Assembly (NCBI GenBank): GCA_002104945.1
Contig: MCFH01000020.1
Span: 558,001-622,000 of the forward strand
Length of the DNA: 64,000 nucleotides
From: Piromyces finnis
Lineage: Eukaryota; Neocallimastigomycota; Neocallimastigomycetes; Neocallimastigales; Neocallimastigaceae
Direction of reading: 5' to 3'
A program made the position numbers and the translations under genes. The notes under the pieces were generated by a model that saw only the letters and a list, made by a program, of their open reading frames with translations, was not told where the DNA came from and did no database searches. This document shows, piece after piece, positions 25,096 to 37,551 of the stretch (position 1 is its first letter; every line of letters begins with the position of its first letter).

Positions 25096-27096
25096 TATTT
25101 TTTATATTATTTTATTAGTTTTTTTTTTCGTAAAAGTCTATTATTATTAATGTAGGGATTTTTTTATCGTTAAATTATTGTATAAATAAAATTTTTTATT
25201 ATTTCAAAATTACTTGACTTTAATTATATTAAATTAGTTTTTATTAATTTGTATTTTTTTTTTTATTTCTTAATAAAGAACTATAATTAAATATCTATAA
25301 AAATAAATTAGATTAAAATAATACTTTATTATTAAATTATTATATATTAATTTAGTTTATTCCGTACTAATATTTATTATTCTCATATATAAACAAATAT
25401 AATTATTAGTTTTTTTCTTTATTATTATTATTATTGTTTTATTTTATTTATTTCTTTATAATTTAAAGCAATGCAATTATATATAATAGTTTTTTTTTTT
25501 TTTTATTTTATTTTTTTTTTTTTTACTTTTCTATAATTTAGGGGAAATTACATTATTTATATAAAATGTGTTTAATATAACAATCTATAAAAAAATTTTG
25601 TTAGTGTAACATTAAGTTTTAATCCATCCATCCACCCATTCTCTTTTTTTTTTTATTTTATATATTACATATTTAAAAATAAATATATTCTATTATGAAT
25701 TAATTTTACATTTTTATATTATGATATTTTAATATAATGTAAATTAATTATATTATAATGATTATATTCATTATATAATAATGATATAATCACAAAAAAA
25801 ATACTTTAAATATTAATATAAATAAACAAAAAAATATAATATTAATTAAAGTTTACCAGTAAAGTTCATTGATATTTTTAAAAAAAAAAAAAGAAAATAT
25901 AAAAAGTCAACATTTTTATAATAAATTATTTTTTGAAATAATGTAAATAAATAATATTTCTTATTAATTAAACCAATAGAAAAAGATATAATTTCTGGAA
26001 ATAAATATAATTTTTTTTAAAATATTTTAGCATGAAATTATTTACTTTTTTAAAATTTATTTTAAGCTAATAAGATAATATTTCAAAATTTTAAAATTAG
26101 TTTAATTATTTATAAAGTAATTCAATTGCCTAGAGTTTGGGTAGTTGACTTGCCATTACGTTTAAAAGCAATTTATTCTATTTTATTATTAAACTTTATT
26201 TATAAATAAATTTTTATAGCTATCCATAAAAAAATTGATATTCAATAATTTTAGTATTTGTGTAACATATAAATATATATATTAATATTAATTCATAATA
26301 TAAGTATTAATTGATTTTGGTAAAGTTTATTTATTAATAATAATTTTTAAATTAAAAAAAAATACATATTAATATATGTTTTTATATATTGAAAAATTAA
26401 TAAAATTAATATTCAAATATTTAATAAAAGTTTTTAATTAAAATGGTAATTGTTGTGTAATACATAATAAAACTTTATTAATTATTGTTTCAATTAATTT
26501 TTATAATTTTCTTCTCTATTTTATTATTTGTGAACCTTTTTTTATATTAATATTTTATTTTTTATTAATCCTTATAATATATTTAAATTAGGTTTTTTTT
26601 TTTTCAGATATTCTAGAACCTTTTTTTACTGTCGCTATTTATCCAGTAATTTAGTTTAAACTATATAAAGAAGGTTGATTGTGAGGATCTTTCATTAATA
26701 GAAAGAATATTATTAAAAAAAAATAGTAATTGTATTTATTTTTATTCTTTTATTTACCTATTATAAACTCATTTGACGTTGATCAAAATAAAATATCACT
26801 TTATTAAAGTAAAACTTTTTTCTATGATGATATATACATAAAATAAAATAAAAAAAATAAAGAAATGTAATGTACAGTCATAATAATTATAATTCTATGA
26901 TCTATGATTATGATTACATATATAATATTTAAATATTTAATAATAAAAGAAAATAAAATGCGATAGTTATGCTTATTACATGTATGAATTAAAATTTATG
27001 TCTATTTTATATATATTTTTGAATATTACTTTGCTGATTATTATATAAATTATTATTATTATTATTATTATTAATAAATAAATAAATTTTTTTTAT
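25096..27096. other. Long AT-rich intergenic region
   Basis: About 2 kb separates transporters A and B. I see homopolymers, short TTA runs and no open frame of interest. Confidence 0.5.
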
Positions 27097-30000
27097 TTAT
27101 TTAAACTCAATTTTATATTTTTGACTTAAGGATGAATTAATATTGAACTCTTCTGAATATGAAATATTCAATGATTTATTTCTTTCAATACTATTCTCAG
27201 AATTTCCACGATTTTTTTCTTTTTTTATTTTTTCCATATATCTTAATTTGGTAAAGAAGAATGAAATGATAAACATTATTATTACTGGAGGCAAAAAGGT
27301 AGCACGATAGGCAAAATCAATGGCATTCGCATAATATTGTTGTCCATTTTCTAAATGATCTAAATTATTAATAGAACCTTTTTTTTTTTTTTTTTGTGTA
27401 TTTAAATTATAAATAGATATATAACAGTGTGAGTAAATATTAATTTTATTCTACTACTATTTTAATTAAGGATTATTATATTATACCATTTTTAAATGAA
27501 GGATGATCATTTTTATAGTTTCGGATAAAATCATTCTTAAGCATCATACTATATAACAAAAAACAAAAATTATTAAATTTTTAGAATTTTAAAGATGTTA
27601 AATTAATATTATACGTGCTATAATATTTTTTTTTAGTATATTACTCAAAAACGGCTACACCAACAATTCCACCTATCATACGGAAAAATAATGAAATTGC
27701 TATGGATACTGAATTTACTATGAAAAAAAAATAATAAATAAAAATATTATTTTAGTTAACAGTATACTATTTTAAATTATACTATTTATATATTAATTTT
27801 TATTCTACATTTTAATGGAGATGAAATTTTTGCAAATTCTAATGAAAATTGTAGTGGTATAACTATTGAAATACTGAAAAAAATATAAATGAAAAACTCT
27901 ATATAGTATGGTGTATCTTCTTTAATATAGGATAAAAACAAACAACTAAAGAATAATACAAAGGCACCCGCTATTATAAATTCTTTAATGTGCCCAATTT
28001 TTTGATTTATCCAACTAGTCCCTATAAGTGAAATGGTTATTATAATGCTGTTATTTGATATTATATTATGTAAATAATATTTTATAAAATAAGTTGAAAT
28101 ATGAATAATTAATATAAATAATAATAAATATAAAATAATAATTATTTGTTTAATATTGATTTTACAAAACAGGTGATATTCTTAAACCAGTCATTATAGC
28201 AGAATATCCATTACCATCTTCTAATATATAAAAATGAAAAAAAAAATAATAATAATAATAATTTTATATTTCTGTTAGAAAGCCATAATTGTATTAAAAA
28301 TTTTTATAGATAATATATTATATTATTTAATAGAAATTAAAGATTAATTTATTATGATATTTACGATAGACCATGGAAAAGGTACTATTGAATGTGATAA
28401 AAATAATACCAGATAAAAAAGACACAATAATACTAATACATACATTTTTCAATTTAAATATACTAAATGGAATAATTGGTTCTTTTGAAATTTTATATTC
28501 AATAAATACGAAACAACACAATAAAATAAGAAATGAACAAATCAAAAACAAAATTATTTTTGATGACCATTCATACATTGAACCTATATTATAATTTCAT
28601 AATATATTATACATATAATTTTTTTAAAAATAAATATTTAATATTAAATATATTTCTTTAATTATATTTGTATATCCTACCTCCCCAATTTAATGTATGT
28701 AATAAGCATATCATAGTAACTAATGTGTAAATTAAAAATTATCATTACTATTTTATTATTATCATTTATTAACAAAATATAACTTTTTCTTTTATAGCTT
28801 TAATTACCAATAAAAAAGAAGGTTCCCGCGAAATCAATTCTTTCAATTTTATCTTTAATGTTACCCGGTGAAAAGGGTATTTTAATGTTAAAACCAATAC
28901 CAAGCATTGATATTAGACATAAAAGAATGTTAATGAAAAATCCCCATCTCCATCTAAAAATATAAATTAAATAAATAATAAAGAAAATATTATGATAGAA
29001 TAAATAAAATTATTATTTAAATCTTTAATATTCTAGATATCATTTATACCATTTCATTTTATATTTTTTAATCATAAAGTTAACGTGGAAAACAAATACG
29101 TACGAAAGAGTTTTAATTAAGATGCCGTTAATTAACGGACCAACAGCAAAGGCTAAAGAAAAAGTTGAATTTAAAAGACCAAAATATATTTCTCTTTTTT
29201 TTTTTTTTCAAATTGTTAATTTTTTTTAGTATTCAATTCTATTATTTATTAATTAGTATGGAAAGAAATTAAAATTACCTATTTTTTATTGGAATTATAT
29301 CTAAACAAATAGTATAAGCTAATGAAGCTATACAACCACCACTTGCCCCTTGAAAGACTCTTGCTATAGCTAGTATATAAAAGTGTATTGTAGCTATTAT
29401 AATAAAATGTTGTTTTTTTCATTAATTTCCTAAACTATTATTGAATTGTTTTAACTTTAATTTTAATTTAGATAAAGCCTACCACCACAAATAATTGAGC
29501 TTATTAAAAAAATTAACAATGCAAACTCTATTAAATATTTTTTCCCTATAATATCAGATACTAAAAATAATAATATACATATATATATAGAATAAATACA
29601 TTAACTAATTAATAAATAAATGAATATTTAAATTAACTATAATATACTTTTTTTTTATAATATTACATTTTCCACAAACTTTTAACAATTTAATTTTTTT
29701 TATATATTATTTTTCAATATTCGATTTGTTTATTTTTAAAAGTTTAAAAGTATATAATTAGTATTTTAATACAAATTCAAATAACATTCTTAAAATATAT
29801 TTTTAATAATATAATATTTATTGAATTACCTGGTTGTATAGTGGTGTTAGCTAAAAGGTAAGCGACAACAACCCACATATAACTATCATATTCATTAAAT
29901 TCATTTATTATTAACGGCAGTGACGATGATATAACAGTAATATCTAAACTAACCATAGCTAAACTTGTAACTTTTTATTAAGTATATAAAATTGAAATAA

Positions 30001-30536
30001 TTCATAACCATATTTTAATATGGAAATAAAATATTAAAATATATGTAATGATAATATTTATATAAGAAGTAATTATAATATCATAAAGAAATTTAAATTT
30101 TAAATTTAAAAATTATAAATATGGAATAAAAATATAAAATTTGCTAATTATTTTATTTAAATTTAACTTACTTAAAGAAATAAATACAATATAGAATTGT
30201 TTCTATGGAATATATGAATAAATAAATATAAATAAATAAAAATGGTAAATTTGAATAATTTATGTATATTTTTTATTAATATAAATATTATTGTTATTAT
30301 AATTTCATTCATTCATTCTTTTTTTTTTTTTTTATTTGTTTACTTATACTTTCAATAATTACTTTAGAAAGTTCAAGGTTTACATGGTTTGAATTTGTAT
30401 ATCCGTTTTCATGTGTTTTAAGGCTATGTATATCGTTCATTGTATAGGTTTCATTTGTAGTATTTATATCTATAATATCAATTTCATTTATTTCATTTTG
30501 CTTATCTTCATTTCCATTTAAAGTGGTGTCACTCAT
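27097..30536 (-). CDS. MFS transporter B, DHA2-like, about 15 exons
   Basis: This is a paralogue of transporter A with a divergent sequence. It starts at ATG 30534-30536 (MSDTTLNGNEDK) and stops at 27097-27099 (YKIEFK). The exon chain gives SLAMVSLDITVISSSLP, then VVAYLLANTTIQP, the microexon at 29667-29678, and DIIGKKYLIEF. It continues with ARVFQGASGGCIASLAY, FSLAFAVGPLINGIL and WRWGFFINILL, and ends with FLPPVIIMF. Splice sites are GT-AG and the frame stays open, so the copy looks intact. Two signature regions are weakened compared with A: motif A reads GKLSDIIGKKY in place of GRRP, and QGIGGG is QGASGG. This suggests relaxed or shifted function. The extreme 5' splice (near 30330) is less certain. 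Confidence 0.8.
29667..29678 (-). other. 12-nt microexon of transporter B
   Basis: The microexon is TTTGTGGAAAAT on the coding strand, between an AG acceptor and a GT donor. With one base borrowed from the preceding exon it reads Val-Cys-Gly-Lys, the core of MFS motif A. It is needed to join QP to LSDIIG in frame and in register with transporter A. Confidence 0.85.
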
Positions 30537-31597
30537 TATAAAACATTAACTTTTTTAGATTTATTTATTTTAATATAATTATTATTGTTATTTTTTCTAT
30601 TTTTTATAAGGTGTATATAGGTATTTTATCTTTAAGATTTTGTAAATATAAATATAAATGAAATCTTAAACTCTATCAAAAATATATCTAAACTTTTTTT
30701 TTATCAATATCTATCAAAATATCAAATTTTTATTTTTAAATTTTTTGATTTTTCTTTTAATTTTTTTTTTAAAATTTTTAATTTTTTTTGTGTAAAATTA
30801 ATTTATTGACCAATAAAATTAATAAACTTTAAATTCTTTTTTTTTTTTTTGGAAAAAAAGATAAACACTTTAAATTTTGGAGAAAAGGGTAAAAGAGGAT
30901 AGAATATTCAATAATTTTTAAATAAAGAAAATATGTATAGTTATCATTACTCTTTAAATAATAAAAAAAAAAGTAGATTTATTATTACTTTTATTATATT
31001 TTAATAATAAGGAAAACTTTTTTAAGGAAACTCTATATAAATGGATCATCAAGTCAATGCCTAATATTACTTTTATAAATACTTTATCATAATAAAAAGT
31101 TACAAGAGAAATAATTATACAATTCTTTTTATTAAAAAAAAAAAAAACTTTGAAAAAGAAATAAATAATGATAGGACTTAGTATTATTAATACAAGATAT
31201 CTATTAATTGAATATGTAGTGGTTTAATTTTAAATTGTTGGAACCTTACTGTTATTTGATATAAAAAAAAATTAAATAAAAAAAATATTTTAATATTATA
31301 TAGCATTATTATAAAGTCACCTATACTCAACTTTATTAATATATATAGTTATATAATTATATATATTTATATAGCATGGCTATTCCAAGTATATTAATTA
31401 TAAAGAGTTTTATTTAAAATTATTTATTAAATAAATGAATAGTATTTGATTTTTTCATATTATTTTTTATTTATTTATTTATTTTATATTTACAATTTTA
31501 CAATTTTATCTTTCTTTAGATACTAACAATTACAATGGTACATATTACAAAATTTATATAAATATATATAAATAGCTATAAATGATTTAAATTAGGT
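30537..31597. other. AT-rich intergenic region
   Basis: This holds the transporter B upstream region and the 3' flank of AKR copy 1. I see no gene. Confidence 0.5.
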
Positions 31598-32470
31598 TTA
31601 ATAATTAGCGATTTTTTCATTGTAACTATCCATTATTTCTTCATACTTTTCAAATGGAACAAGGAAATAATATTTGGCAGCATCAAGCTTTTTTATTTCT
31701 TCCATTTCTTCTGGGGTTAATTCAAAATCAAAAATATCATAATTTTCTTTTATATGAATTGGATTACTAGATTTTGGAATAACAATATTTCCATATTGAA
31801 TATGCCATCTTAAAATAATTTGAACATTAGTTTTATTGTATTTTTGTGCTAATTTTGTGAAAATAGATTCATCAATTAAAGTCTTATCACCATGACCAAT
31901 TGGGTAATAGGCTTCAATAAGTGTTTTATATGGAGCAAGAGCATCTCTTAATTTTTGTTGAGTTTGGTATGGATGACATTCACTTTGACATACAGCTGGA
32001 TAGATTGTGGCATTCTTTAATAATTTATCTAATCTTTCAAAATCTTTATCAAAATTGGAAATACCAATAGCTTTAACTTTACCATCTCTATTTAATTTTT
32101 CTAAATCTTTCCAAGCACCAACGTAATCTTTCATTGGGTGATGAAGTAAAACCATATCAATATATTCTAATTGTAATCTTTTAAGCATTTCTTCAACAGC
32201 CTTGTAAGTTATACCTTCACCAAATTCAAATGGCCATAACTTGGAAGTAACAAAAATTTCTTCTCTTGGAATTCCACTTTTCTTAATAGCTTTACCAACG
32301 CCTCTTTCATTAAAGTATGCATGAGCAGTATCAATATGACGGTAACCTAATTTTAAAGCTTCAATGACAGCATTTTCAGTGTTGTCATCACCATCAACAA
32401 GAAAAACACCTAAACCAAATTGAGGAATCTTTACACCATTGTTTAATTCTACGTAAGTTTGTTGAGTCAT
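31598..32470 (-). CDS. Aldo-keto reductase, copy 1
   Basis: This is an NADPH-dependent reductase of 290 residues, intronless, starting at ATG 32468-32470. The catalytic tetrad is visible: Asp and Tyr in HIDTAHAYFNERGVG, Lys in FVTSKLWPF, and His in VLLHHPMKDY. Cofactor and barrel motifs are IGISNF, QSECHPY and IPKSSNP. The compact single-exon structure and resemblance to bacterial AKRs (2,5-diketogluconate reductase-like) suggest horizontal acquisition, which is common in gut fungi; this is inference. Residues 1-269 are identical to copy 2 at 35637-36509, and the last 21 differ (here LVPFEKYEEIMDSYNEKIANY, slightly shortened family tail). The substrate is unknown; small aldehydes or sugars are plausible. 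Confidence 0.93.
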   Translation of the reverse strand: MTQQTYVELNNGVKIPQFGLGVFLVDGDDNTENAVIEALKLGYRHIDTAHAYFNERGVGKAIKKSGIPREEIFVTSKLWPFEFGEGITYKAVEEMLKRLQLEYIDMVLLHHPMKDYVGAWKDLEKLNRDGKVKAIGISNFDKDFERLDKLLKNATIYPAVCQSECHPYQTQQKLRDALAPYKTLIEAYYPIGHGDKTLIDESIFTKLAQKYNKTNVQIILRWHIQYGNIVIPKSSNPIHIKENYDIFDFELTPEEMEEIKKLDAAKYYFLVPFEKYEEIMDSYNEKIANY

Positions 32471-32539
32471 TTTTAATTATTATCTATAGAATTATTCTAA
32501 ATTTATTAAAATAATAATAATAAAAACTTTTTTTTTTTT
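31664..32539 (-). repeat. Near-identical segment shared with 35703-36578 (copy 1)
   Basis: About 876 bp match the second AKR locus at a constant offset of 4,039 bp. By eye I find only three mismatches, at 31694, 32075 and 32497. The match covers codons 1-269 and about 70 bp of 5' flank. It ends in the T run upstream and at the YYF codons downstream. Confidence 0.9.
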
Positions 32540-33779
32540 AAAAAAACAAACAAAAAAAAATTCAAAAATTTTAATTCTTTTATAGTTGAATTAAATTAAT
32601 TTTTAATGAAATTTTTAGCCAATAAAATAAGAAAAAGGGAATATCAATCATAAATTCAATAAATTAAAAAAAAAAAAAATTACTTTATTTAGCTTAAAAA
32701 AAGCTTAAGGGATTGGAAAATTTAGCTGAAAATATATTAATGGAAAATAAAAAAAATTGGAAGATTAAAGAAAAAAAGAAAAAAAATAATAATTTAAGAA
32801 TGTATTATTATATCTAAAAAAGAAGTATTCTTTATATAAAAAAAAAAGTACTTTGAAAAAATAAAGATGATAATAATCTTTTTTATTAGTAATAAAGAAT
32901 AGGTTTATTTTTTATTTCAATATGATTGATTGTTTTTTTTTTAATTTTGTAATAAACTATAAATACTTGTATATTTGTTATTTATATCATATTATTTGTT
33001 TTTAAATTTATTTTTTTATTATTAATAGTAGCAAATGTTTTAAAGCTTCTATAATATTAACTAATGTTATGAGACATGCATTTAAAATTAAATTTAATTA
33101 ATGTATTTTATTTTAGTAAAGTAAAAAGTGACACTATTATATTAATTATATTTGACTTTCGATGGGATCACAATTTAAGAGATAAAACTTAGTCATGGAT
33201 AAAAATTATAATCTCCATTGGTTGCTTTTGACTCTACTTTCATGCCTTACTGTTTCTTCAACTTGACACTTTTTAAAATTGCTGCTTTAATCCTCTTGAG
33301 CATTTATCACTGTTGGTCAATAACATAATAATGTTTTATGCTATTGACGGTCAACAACAATTAGTTTTCCTTATTCCCTTGAAATGTTATTGTTAAAATT
33401 ACTAAACTTAAGAAGGAATTTAAATAAATTTTTTACATAGTTAGAATTATAAAATACTAAGTTTTTACTAAAATACTTATAAAAATTTAAAGGATTAGAA
33501 TTGTTATCTTTACTATTTTCCATATATAATATTAATTGACAATATTAATGAGAGATTATTTAAATGATTTTTACTAAAATAATTAATATTTGAACTAGAT
33601 AATTATAATGTTTAATGCAGATATCATTAAATATTGAGCATTCAGTTAACTAATATTGAATACTATGAATGTCACTTTTGCAACATGAATAAACTAGAAC
33701 TTATCATCTTTAGTAATTTTTACATTCAATTTATATCAGTTTCTCGTTTTCAATAGTTATTAGGAATCATATGAAAATA
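32540..33779. other. AT-rich spacer with a less AT-rich patch
   Basis: Most is AT-rich. The part at about 33150-33370 is visibly richer in G/C and includes an imperfect inverted repeat (TGTTGGTCAATA against TATTGACGGTCAACA, 33311-33355). Neither strand gives an open frame worth calling. It may be an older piece of the LINE relic that follows. Confidence 0.4.
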
Positions 33780-34470
33780 CTAGGTGTTTATAACATAATT
33801 TAATGAAATTTTTAGTTTCTTTAAATATATTAACATTTCACATAATAATATTGTGTTAAATAATTTAAGAATAAAATATAAACCATGAGCATCGTAATCT
33901 GAAGTATCATTACCTGAAGAATTATTATCTGTAGCAATATTAGAATCATTACTTGATGAAATTAATGCTTTGTAAAATTCAATTGGAATACCATCCGGAC
34001 CTGATGCTTTATAATTTGAAGTAGAGAGGATAGCTGACTTAACTTCATCAATACTAATATCTTGATTGATATCCCATTCATCAAGTATAGGGAGTGAAAA
34101 ACGTTTATTCGTTGGTTCTTCATACCAATGCTCCAAATCAAGACTTACACCACTTGGATTAGATGCAAAATTTTTGAAATGATCATGCCACACTTCTAAT
34201 TGTTCTTCTGTAGCAACAACTAAATCTCCATTCTCGTTTTTAATTGGTTGAGCCATAAAGAAAGTATCTTTTTTTTTTTGCAGTTTTCTTGATCCATTTC
34301 CAGGCCTTTTTAGGATTATGACTCTTCATATACTCACAACCTATTTTAATCCAATGAGGATATATTCTTGTTTCCTAAATTCATTACATCTTTTGTGGAT
34401 GTAATTGATGAGCTTACGATAGATTTCAATTTTATTAATAAATCATGTAGAAAATTTTGTTGAAGTTGAA
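33780..34470 (-). pseudogene. Truncated LINE (non-LTR retrotransposon) relic
   Basis: The minus-strand open frame 33780-34256 begins AQPIKNENGDLVVATEEQLEVWHDHF-like and contains YKASGPDGIPIEFYK, the start of a reverse transcriptase domain of LINE type. Just upstream on the same strand, in other frames, are CEYMKSHNPKKAWKWIKK and EIYRKLINYIHK, which fit the linker before the RT of such elements; frameshifts and stops separate them. Only the first RT blocks are present. The YXDD catalytic region is missing. It lies between the two AKR copies. Confidence 0.75.
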
Positions 34471-34689
34471 TTTGATTAGATTGATGATATGAATATTGAT
34501 GAGATTATTGAATTGATTGTTGAAATGAATGTTAATGTTTATTAGAATACATTGGATTCTTACAAGAGAAGAATAGTACTACATGAATATATGAATAAAA
34601 GAAAAAATACAGCAATAAAATGTATTACTCTTCTAATTAAATACTATACAACTTACCTGAACAAATACTTAAATTCGATGAATAAATGT

Positions 34690-34855
34690 TTTTTAATCGC
34701 TCAGTACCATGAGCTAACCAAGCATCCATTGCGCAATGCTTGGCGTTATTTCTAATTGCACAGTACCATGAGCATGACTAGAGCCCCCTGAGAAACTTCA
34801 TTTATTAAATAAATAAAGGCATGTTACCAAGGGGGGGATAAAGTACTGACATGAT
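34690..34855. repeat. G/C-richer patch with a perfect hairpin and a direct repeat
   Basis: CAGTACCATGAGC occurs twice, near 34704 and 34760. Between them is a hairpin with an 8-bp stem, CCAAGCAT and ATGCTTGG. A run of G (GGGGGGG) follows near 34840. The sequence resembles no gene I know and may be the 5' part of the LINE relic or a small non-autonomous element. Confidence 0.5.
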
Positions 34856-35636
34856 AACAAATTCTAATTGAAAGTTAATTGGAAAAAATAAAATAAATTA
34901 CTAATAAAAAATGTCAATATAATGAAAAATCATTTGTTTCTTTCTTTTTAATATAAGTACTAAAAAATATAAATAAATGTTACAATTTAATAGATAAAAT
35001 TTCTTACTTAGAATACTAAATGTAAATACTCATTATTTTTTTTCTACATTTTAATTATAGAATGATATTAACAAGTTCACATCGCTTGTTAACACTGTAA
35101 TTAATGTAATTAATTGACTTTAACTTTCATAAAATAAATATTTAAATTAATTAGCCTTAATTTAAAGCCAAGTTGAATGTAGAGTGAATCATTCTCTTAT
35201 AGGATAATCAATTTTAACAACACCAGTATAAAAATACAATAAACAATCCTAATATTAACTTCATAGGATTAGTACAAGAAATATGTATTATTACATGAAA
35301 GAAAAAGAGGGGAAAAAACAAAAAAAAAATAATTTATTATTTATTTTAATTAAATACATCAATAATCTCACAAACATACAACATATCCATATAAAAAGAA
35401 AAAAAACTTTAAACTCTATGGAAATAATATTTTGGTAGCTTAAAATTTATGAATTATAGAATGAATTTTATTTAAAAGAAATCATTATTTAACAAATAAA
35501 TAACAAATGAATGATATTTTTTATTTTCCTTTATTTTATTTTTATAATTTTATATTAACAATTATAACGATATATATTAAAAAATAAATATATTTAAATA
35601 TTTGAAATCTATTTTAAATTTTTGTTCAAATTATGT
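34856..35636. other. AT-rich spacer
   Basis: This is the 3' flank of AKR copy 2. I see no gene. It does not resemble the 3' flank of AKR copy 1. Confidence 0.5.
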
Positions 35637-36509
35637 TTAATAATTAGCAACATTTTTATTGTAATCATCAATAATCTTTTCATATTCTTCAAATGAAACA
35701 TTGAAATAATATTTGGCAGCATCAAGCTTTTTGATTTCTTCCATTTCTTCTGGGGTTAATTCAAAATCAAAAATATCATAATTTTCTTTTATATGAATTG
35801 GATTACTAGATTTTGGAATAACAATATTTCCATATTGAATATGCCATCTTAAAATAATTTGAACATTAGTTTTATTGTATTTTTGTGCTAATTTTGTGAA
35901 AATAGATTCATCAATTAAAGTCTTATCACCATGACCAATTGGGTAATAGGCTTCAATAAGTGTTTTATATGGAGCAAGAGCATCTCTTAATTTTTGTTGA
36001 GTTTGGTATGGATGACATTCACTTTGACATACAGCTGGATAGATTGTGGCATTCTTTAATAATTTATCTAATCTTTCAAAATCTTTATCAAAATTGGAAA
36101 TACCAATAGCTTTGACTTTACCATCTCTATTTAATTTTTCTAAATCTTTCCAAGCACCAACGTAATCTTTCATTGGGTGATGAAGTAAAACCATATCAAT
36201 ATATTCTAATTGTAATCTTTTAAGCATTTCTTCAACAGCCTTGTAAGTTATACCTTCACCAAATTCAAATGGCCATAACTTGGAAGTAACAAAAATTTCT
36301 TCTCTTGGAATTCCACTTTTCTTAATAGCTTTACCAACGCCTCTTTCATTAAAGTATGCATGAGCAGTATCAATATGACGGTAACCTAATTTTAAAGCTT
36401 CAATGACAGCATTTTCAGTGTTGTCATCACCATCAACAAGAAAAACACCTAAACCAAATTGAGGAATCTTTACACCATTGTTTAATTCTACGTAAGTTTG
36501 TTGAGTCAT
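35637..36509 (-). CDS. Aldo-keto reductase, copy 2
   Basis: This is a 290-residue, intronless enzyme of the same type as copy 1, starting at ATG 36507-36509. All catalytic residues (Asp, Tyr, Lys, His in the same motifs) are present. The first 269 residues are identical to copy 1, with only two synonymous base changes. The last 21 residues (NVSFEEYEKIIDDYNKNVANY) differ from copy 1 at about nine positions. The C-terminal loop contributes to substrate choice in the AKR family, so the two enzymes may differ in substrate range; this is inference. About 70 bp of upstream sequence is also shared, so the core promoter may be the same. Confidence 0.93.
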   Translation of the reverse strand: MTQQTYVELNNGVKIPQFGLGVFLVDGDDNTENAVIEALKLGYRHIDTAHAYFNERGVGKAIKKSGIPREEIFVTSKLWPFEFGEGITYKAVEEMLKRLQLEYIDMVLLHHPMKDYVGAWKDLEKLNRDGKVKAIGISNFDKDFERLDKLLKNATIYPAVCQSECHPYQTQQKLRDALAPYKTLIEAYYPIGHGDKTLIDESIFTKLAQKYNKTNVQIILRWHIQYGNIVIPKSSNPIHIKENYDIFDFELTPEEMEEIKKLDAAKYYFNVSFEEYEKIIDDYNKNVANY

Positions 36510-36578
36510 TTTTAATTATTATCTATAGAATTATTTTAAATTTATTAAAATAATAATAATAAAAACTTTTTTTTTTTA
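35703..36578 (-). repeat. Near-identical segment shared with 31664-32539 (copy 2)
   Basis: Second member of the pair. It is collinear with the first without visible indels. Sequences outside both ends are unrelated or much diverged. Confidence 0.9.
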
Positions 36579-37551
36579 TTTAAATAAATTATGCCTTTTA
36601 GTAAATGAAAGAAATAAAATATAATAATAAATTCAAATATTTATACTTTTTTCAAGAATAAAGTTAGCTTTAATGAATTTTTTTAGCCAATTAATATATT
36701 TTTTTGTTAGTTATTTCAACTAATAAAAAACTAACTTTATATATTTACAATAGAAAAGTTTAAAATCTTTAAGAAATGGAAATTTTGCGGAAATAAATCA
36801 ATGGAATATTAAAGAAAAAGAATTGAATTTTTATGAATCAACGGTTGGGTTATGAATAATAAATTAATAAATTTTAAAAATAATATATACTTTAAAGTGT
36901 ATAAAATATAAATCATAATGAATAATATAACAGTAATACTTTTTATTTTTACTATAATATACGCATATAAATACTTTAAAAAAAAAATAGTAATATTTTT
37001 TATCAGTAATAAATAAATTATTTATTGTGATTAAATGTGGTTAAAGTGGAGTTTAATCGGATTTTTTTTAATAAATATAAAAAAAACTTTTGAAAAAACT
37101 TTTTATTATTTTCATATTCAGTTTTTTTTTCTTTCTTTTTTTTTTTTTAAAAAAAATAAATATATATATATACATTTGTTCTGTATATTTTAAAATAAAT
37201 ATAAATTGTACATTATTACCTTTTCAAAAAATATTAAAATGTAAAAAAAAATTTTTATTGTAAAATACAAGAATATCATAGGGCTAATTAAAAACACTTT
37301 TGTATTTATTCATATCATATTACTTTATTTTTTAATGATAATTCTATAATACTTCCTTAATTTAACATAGAATTTTAACATTTGTTAAATAAATTAATAA
37401 TATTTTTAATTTTAGTATTTAAAATAGATCGTTATTTACAACTTTTTTTTTTTTTTACTCTTATTCTAGTACTTTATACTTAAATGGTATCTATTACAAT
37501 TTTCATATTATTCTATTACTTCTATTACATATTTATATTTATTTTTTTGTT
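36579..37551. other. AT-rich intergenic region
   Basis: This holds the AKR copy 2 upstream flank and the transporter C 3' flank. I see only homopolymers and short AT repeats. Confidence 0.5.

Noticed and set aside
24779-25150. Plus-strand Gly/Pro-rich open frame
   Set aside because: Antisense of the repeated N-terminus of transporter A.
33780-34256. The RT-like frame as a functional gene
   Set aside because: It lacks most RT blocks, and the flanking linker is broken by frameshifts.
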